In this document: in pieces, positions 63,301 to 64,000 of the stretch | Layout of the letters: each line of letters starts with the position of its first letter | Position numbering within the stretch: the first letter of the stretch is position 1 | From: Apostichopus japonicus | Lineage: Eukaryota > Echinodermata > Holothuroidea > Aspidochirotida > Stichopodidae | DNA: 64,000 bases | Direction of reading: 5' to 3' | Assembly (NCBI RefSeq): GCF_037975245.1 | Contig: NC_092583.1 | Span: forward strand, 12,505,264-12,569,263 | Notes under the pieces: generated by a model | What the model was told of the DNA's origin: nothing | Databases searched by the model: none | What the model saw: only the letters and a program-made list of their open reading frames with translations | Translations under genes and position numbers: made by a program

Positions 63301-63326
63301 CACTGACGAAACTGACGATAGTTGTT
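39298..63326 (+). CDS. LDL-receptor-family protein, N-terminal part (LRP2/megalin-like), 3' end beyond window
   Basis: Five coding exons join in frame: 39298-39346 (signal peptide), 55904-56032, 57883-58017, 60199-60321 and 63201-63326. All introns are phase 1, the standard arrangement for LDL-receptor class A (LDLa) exons. The mature chain begins after VSG and holds four six-cysteine LDLa repeats in a row, each ending in an acidic [ST/E]DE motif. LDLa repeats bind calcium and ligands in extracellular parts of endocytic receptors. Four consecutive repeats with no EGF module exclude the LRP1 layout (two LDLa, then EGF). The start (SGQ then Cys) and the third repeat (CDHNNDC) resemble human megalin, whose first cluster has seven. 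LDLR, VLDLR and LRP4 clusters cannot be excluded. It is divergent to the TMEM145-like gene. Confidence 0.85.
39347..41120. other. Intron 1 of the LRP-like gene, proximal part
   Basis: No exon, RNA gene or bounded repeat recognised beyond G-rich runs (39520-39541 and 40138-40165) and short AT runs. Confidence 0.4.
41121..41515. repeat. Interspersed repeat, split by a small tRNA-like insertion
   Basis: About 200 bp (CATTTGCCTTTGTCATTTAC onward) align in the same orientation with 59246-59455. Relative to that copy, 151 bp are inserted at 41327-41477, flanked by CAAACACCTACAGTG (41312-41326) and CAAACGCCTACAGTG (41478-41492), a 15-bp target duplication with one change. The insert contains GGATTCGAACC, the complement of a tRNA B box, so it is a short SINE. 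Confidence 0.8.
41516..47152. other. Intron 1 of the LRP-like gene, middle part
   Basis: No coding exon recognised. Notable short items are a GGGA-rich run at 43943-43992, a palindromic TGACGTCA (CRE-type) at 45503-45510 and a TA-rich run near 45640-45660. Region 42000-42170 may be a retroelement tail. Confidence 0.35.
47153..47350. repeat. Long imperfect inverted repeat (foldback element), about 198 bp
   Basis: The left arm begins CCTTTGTTTCACGGTG and the right arm ends CACAGTGAAACGAAGG. The arms pair over about 90 bp each with mismatches and small gaps, around a loop of about 20 bp (GAGTTTCATTATCACTTCAT). As RNA it would make a long hairpin. It is more likely a foldback MITE than a functional hairpin RNA. 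Confidence 0.85.
47519..47845. repeat. Tandem duplication, unit about 164 bp
   Basis: Two adjacent diverged copies, sharing GTTCCGTGATCAAAAATA, ATAACAAAAGGTTT and AACTTTTGATCT in the same order and spacing. Confidence 0.85.
48561..48863 (-). mobile_element. tRNA-derived SINE, copy C, with a 69-bp insertion
   Basis: On the minus strand it has the same head (GGAGTGTTAGCTCAGTGG) and body as the copies at 13211 and 17847. It is interrupted by a small palindromic sequence at 48698-48766. A GTATGTATGT run follows its 3' end (48546-48555). Confidence 0.88.
48698..48766. mobile_element. Tiny (69 bp) palindromic insertion with 12-bp target duplication
   Basis: Flanked by ACTCTGTAACTG at 48686-48697 and 48767-48778; the other SINE copies have that sequence once. 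The core GTTCCTAGCAGGAAC is a palindrome, preceded by CCTGACGTTTC and followed by TTCTTTGACAGAGGC. It resembles the palindrome at 58058-58117. Confidence 0.75.
48864..54032. other. Intron 1 of the LRP-like gene, distal part
   Basis: No exon recognised. Region 51520-51800 looks like an old retroelement tail. Poly-G and poly-T runs and CT-rich stretches (52690-52735) occur. Confidence 0.35.
54033..54202. repeat. AT-rich minisatellite (CATAATATA-type units)
   Basis: About 170 bp of imperfect repeats of CATAATATACATATAATA and TAATAATATG. The open frames rich in Tyr, Ile and Cys across it are artefacts of the repeat. Confidence 0.9.
54203..55903. other. Intron 1 of the LRP-like gene, last part
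   Basis: No exon recognised up to the acceptor TTCTTTACAG that ends at 55903. A poly-T/C-rich tract (55780-55860) precedes it. Confidence 0.4.
55904..56032 (+). CDS. LRP-like exon encoding LDLa repeat 1
   Basis: 129 bp, phase 1-1. Contains [13 protein letters not shown], then [24 protein letters not shown] and a final C, with all six cysteines. The first acidic calcium ligand (Asp of the usual CDG) is Asn here; the Asp of YDC and the DE pair are present. Acceptor TTTACAG, donor GTATGT. Confidence 0.92.
56033..57882. other. Intron 2 of the LRP-like gene
   Basis: No exon seen. Region 57350-57600 has a tRNA-like stretch (GGATAGCACAATCGGTAGAG then GGTTTAAATC about 40 bp on), probably another SINE. 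Confidence 0.4.
57883..58017 (+). CDS. LRP-like exon encoding LDLa repeat 2
   Basis: 135 bp, phase 1-1. Contains CLAGFFTC, a longer loop [17 protein letters not shown] and [16 protein letters not shown]. Six cysteines and all four acidic calcium-ligand positions are present, though DGS before DE is replaced by KAE. Acceptor CAATTTGCAG, donor GTGAGT. Confidence 0.9.
58058..58117. repeat. Small nested palindrome (mobile-element-like)
   Basis: Outer arms TAAGTAAGTGGGCCT and AGGCCCACTTACTT enclose the inner palindrome GATCCTAGCAGGATC. The inner part matches the 69-bp insertion at 48698 in layout and sequence. It starts 40 bp after the donor of the LDLa-2 exon. Confidence 0.8.
58276..58514. mobile_element. 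TTAA-flanked non-autonomous element, copy 2 (internally deleted)
   Basis: TTAA at 58276-58279 and 58511-58514. Left end AGGCATTGAAGGCACGCC, right end GACTTCACACCCT. Shares most of the interior with the 60488 copy but lacks about 120 bp before the right end. Confidence 0.85.
58515..60198. other. Intron 3 of the LRP-like gene, distal part: (TA)n tract and SINE-like repeats
   Basis: (TA)n-rich tract at 59083-59194. Region 59246-59455 matches the repeat at 41131. At 59485-59560 a tRNA-like unit is visible (CCTAGTGGTTAGGGTG box A, GGGTTTGAATCC box B). The tail TTCACTGTTCTAAATTTTCC occurs twice (59211 and 59557), so two related SINE 3' ends lie here in tandem. Confidence 0.6.
60199..60321 (+). CDS. 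LRP-like exon encoding LDLa repeat 3
   Basis: 123 bp, phase 1-1. Contains [22 protein letters not shown] and [17 protein letters not shown] canonical LDLa repeat with all calcium ligands. Acceptor CTCTACAG, donor GTAAGA. Confidence 0.93.
60488..60859. mobile_element. TTAA-type non-autonomous element, copy 3
   Basis: Full-length relative of the 35401 copy in opposite orientation. Ends AGGCGTTGAAGACTCGC and GCGAGTCTTCACACCCT. The flanking tetramers are ATAA and TTAC, that is TTAA with one change on each side. Confidence 0.8.
60860..63200. other. Intron 4 of the LRP-like gene, distal part
   Basis: No exon or bounded repeat recognised before the acceptor at 63200. Confidence 0.4.
63201..63326 (+). 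CDS. LRP-like exon encoding LDLa repeat 4
   Basis: 126 bp, phase 1-1. Contains [22 protein letters not shown] and [17 protein letters not shown]. Six cysteines. The second acidic calcium ligand (Asp of DC) is Asn. Acceptor ATTCTTTCAG, donor GTAAGC. The gene continues downstream of the window. Confidence 0.92.
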
Positions 63327-64000
63327 GTAAGCTTACTGGGCCGATAACTGGTCTTGTTAGGTGGGGGTAGGGGTGGAGTTATCGTGTGGTGAACTCATGA
63401 TCAGTCATTTATATAAAATAAAATATTAACATAATAAATACATTGTTACCAGCTTAGTGATCCAGCCATGTTTAGGGGGGGGGGGTTGGGGTTGAAACAA
63501 GTGGCACATCCGGTGCCTCGGGTGGAACTGACAAACATATACATTTAAAATTGATCTGTGCACTGTGTATTGATTGATCTGTGTATTGATTTTTTTATTT
63601 TTTTTTATTTCTCTTTGATTTCTCTTGCATGTGCACAAAAAGTAAAACCATAAGTTGTATCGTGAAAGAAAGAAACATTCTTAATGAAAGACAATAAATT
63701 AAATTAGAATAGGCCGACATAATATTTATAATACTTGGTGCAATTGAAAACAATTATACCAAGGAAGCTAGTATTTTTCCCACTCTGCACCTTTCATATT
63801 TCTAATTAAAATATTCTTTTGTACCCCGAAATATTCTTTCAAATACAACAGTAATTTATTTTGCCTTGGGATTATCTTTTGTAATTTGCAATTGAAGATA
63901 TAACTTTTGATTATGAAACTAATTACATTTAATTCACGAGCGAACTTTGCACCAAATAACACAATGGAGATATCTTAAACTATTATATTCGCCCCTGCAT
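63327..64000. other. Intron 5 of the LRP-like gene (incomplete)
   Basis: No further LDLa exon before the window ends. A poly-G run lies at 63475-63485. Confidence 0.45.

Noticed and set aside
1-64000. CRISPR arrays, operons, prophage or other prokaryotic systems
   Set aside because: Intron-split animal genes, LDLa and 7TM families, SINEs and hAT elements show that this is eukaryotic DNA; no regularly spaced direct repeats were seen.

Overview
This is a window of animal nuclear DNA. It is AT-rich and intron-dense, and it carries many interspersed repeats: tRNA-derived SINEs, small DNA transposons with 8-bp target-site duplications, and TTAA-flanked elements. Every gene model rests on hand-read exons with GT/AG splice sites and consistent reading phase, because the coding pieces are only 48-225 bp long. 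The gene content and repeat style suggest a marine invertebrate, possibly a deuterostome such as an echinoderm. That placement is an inference, and nothing here fixes the species.

Left part, minus strand, 27299 down to 1504: one long gene in 39 readable exons (1241 codons, no stop reached, so it runs off the window or has a last exon I could not find). Exons 1-11 (435 residues) encode a signal peptide, a cysteine-containing luminal domain and seven membrane segments, clearly of the TMEM145/GPR180 (GOST-type, rhodopsin-like seven-transmembrane) family. Exons 12-39 encode a tail of at least 806 residues that the known family does not have. Every tail exon is a multiple of three and every intron there is phase 0. 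Many of the distal exons start with an Arg/Lys-rich cluster and end acidic. Near the 3' end a three-exon module (C-A-B) is duplicated in tandem together with its intron sequence.

Middle, 27300-39200: a roughly 12-kb intergenic stretch between two head-to-head genes. It is filled with DNA transposons, including a nested 2.2-kb hAT-like insertion, and has one possible orphan signal-peptide exon at 36303.

Right part, plus strand, 39298 onward: the 5' part of an LDL-receptor-family gene. It has a signal-peptide exon, a 16.6-kb first intron, then four exons that each encode exactly one LDL-receptor class A repeat, all phase 1-1 (55904, 57883, 60199, 63201). The order and sequence of the repeats resemble the N-terminus of megalin (LRP2), but only the family is certain. 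The gene continues past the window.

The two genes are divergent. Both encode membrane or secretory-pathway proteins, but nothing in the sequence links them functionally. The most unusual content is the exon-modular tail of the TMEM145-like protein, followed by the well-delimited mobile elements and a small palindromic mobile sequence seen twice.
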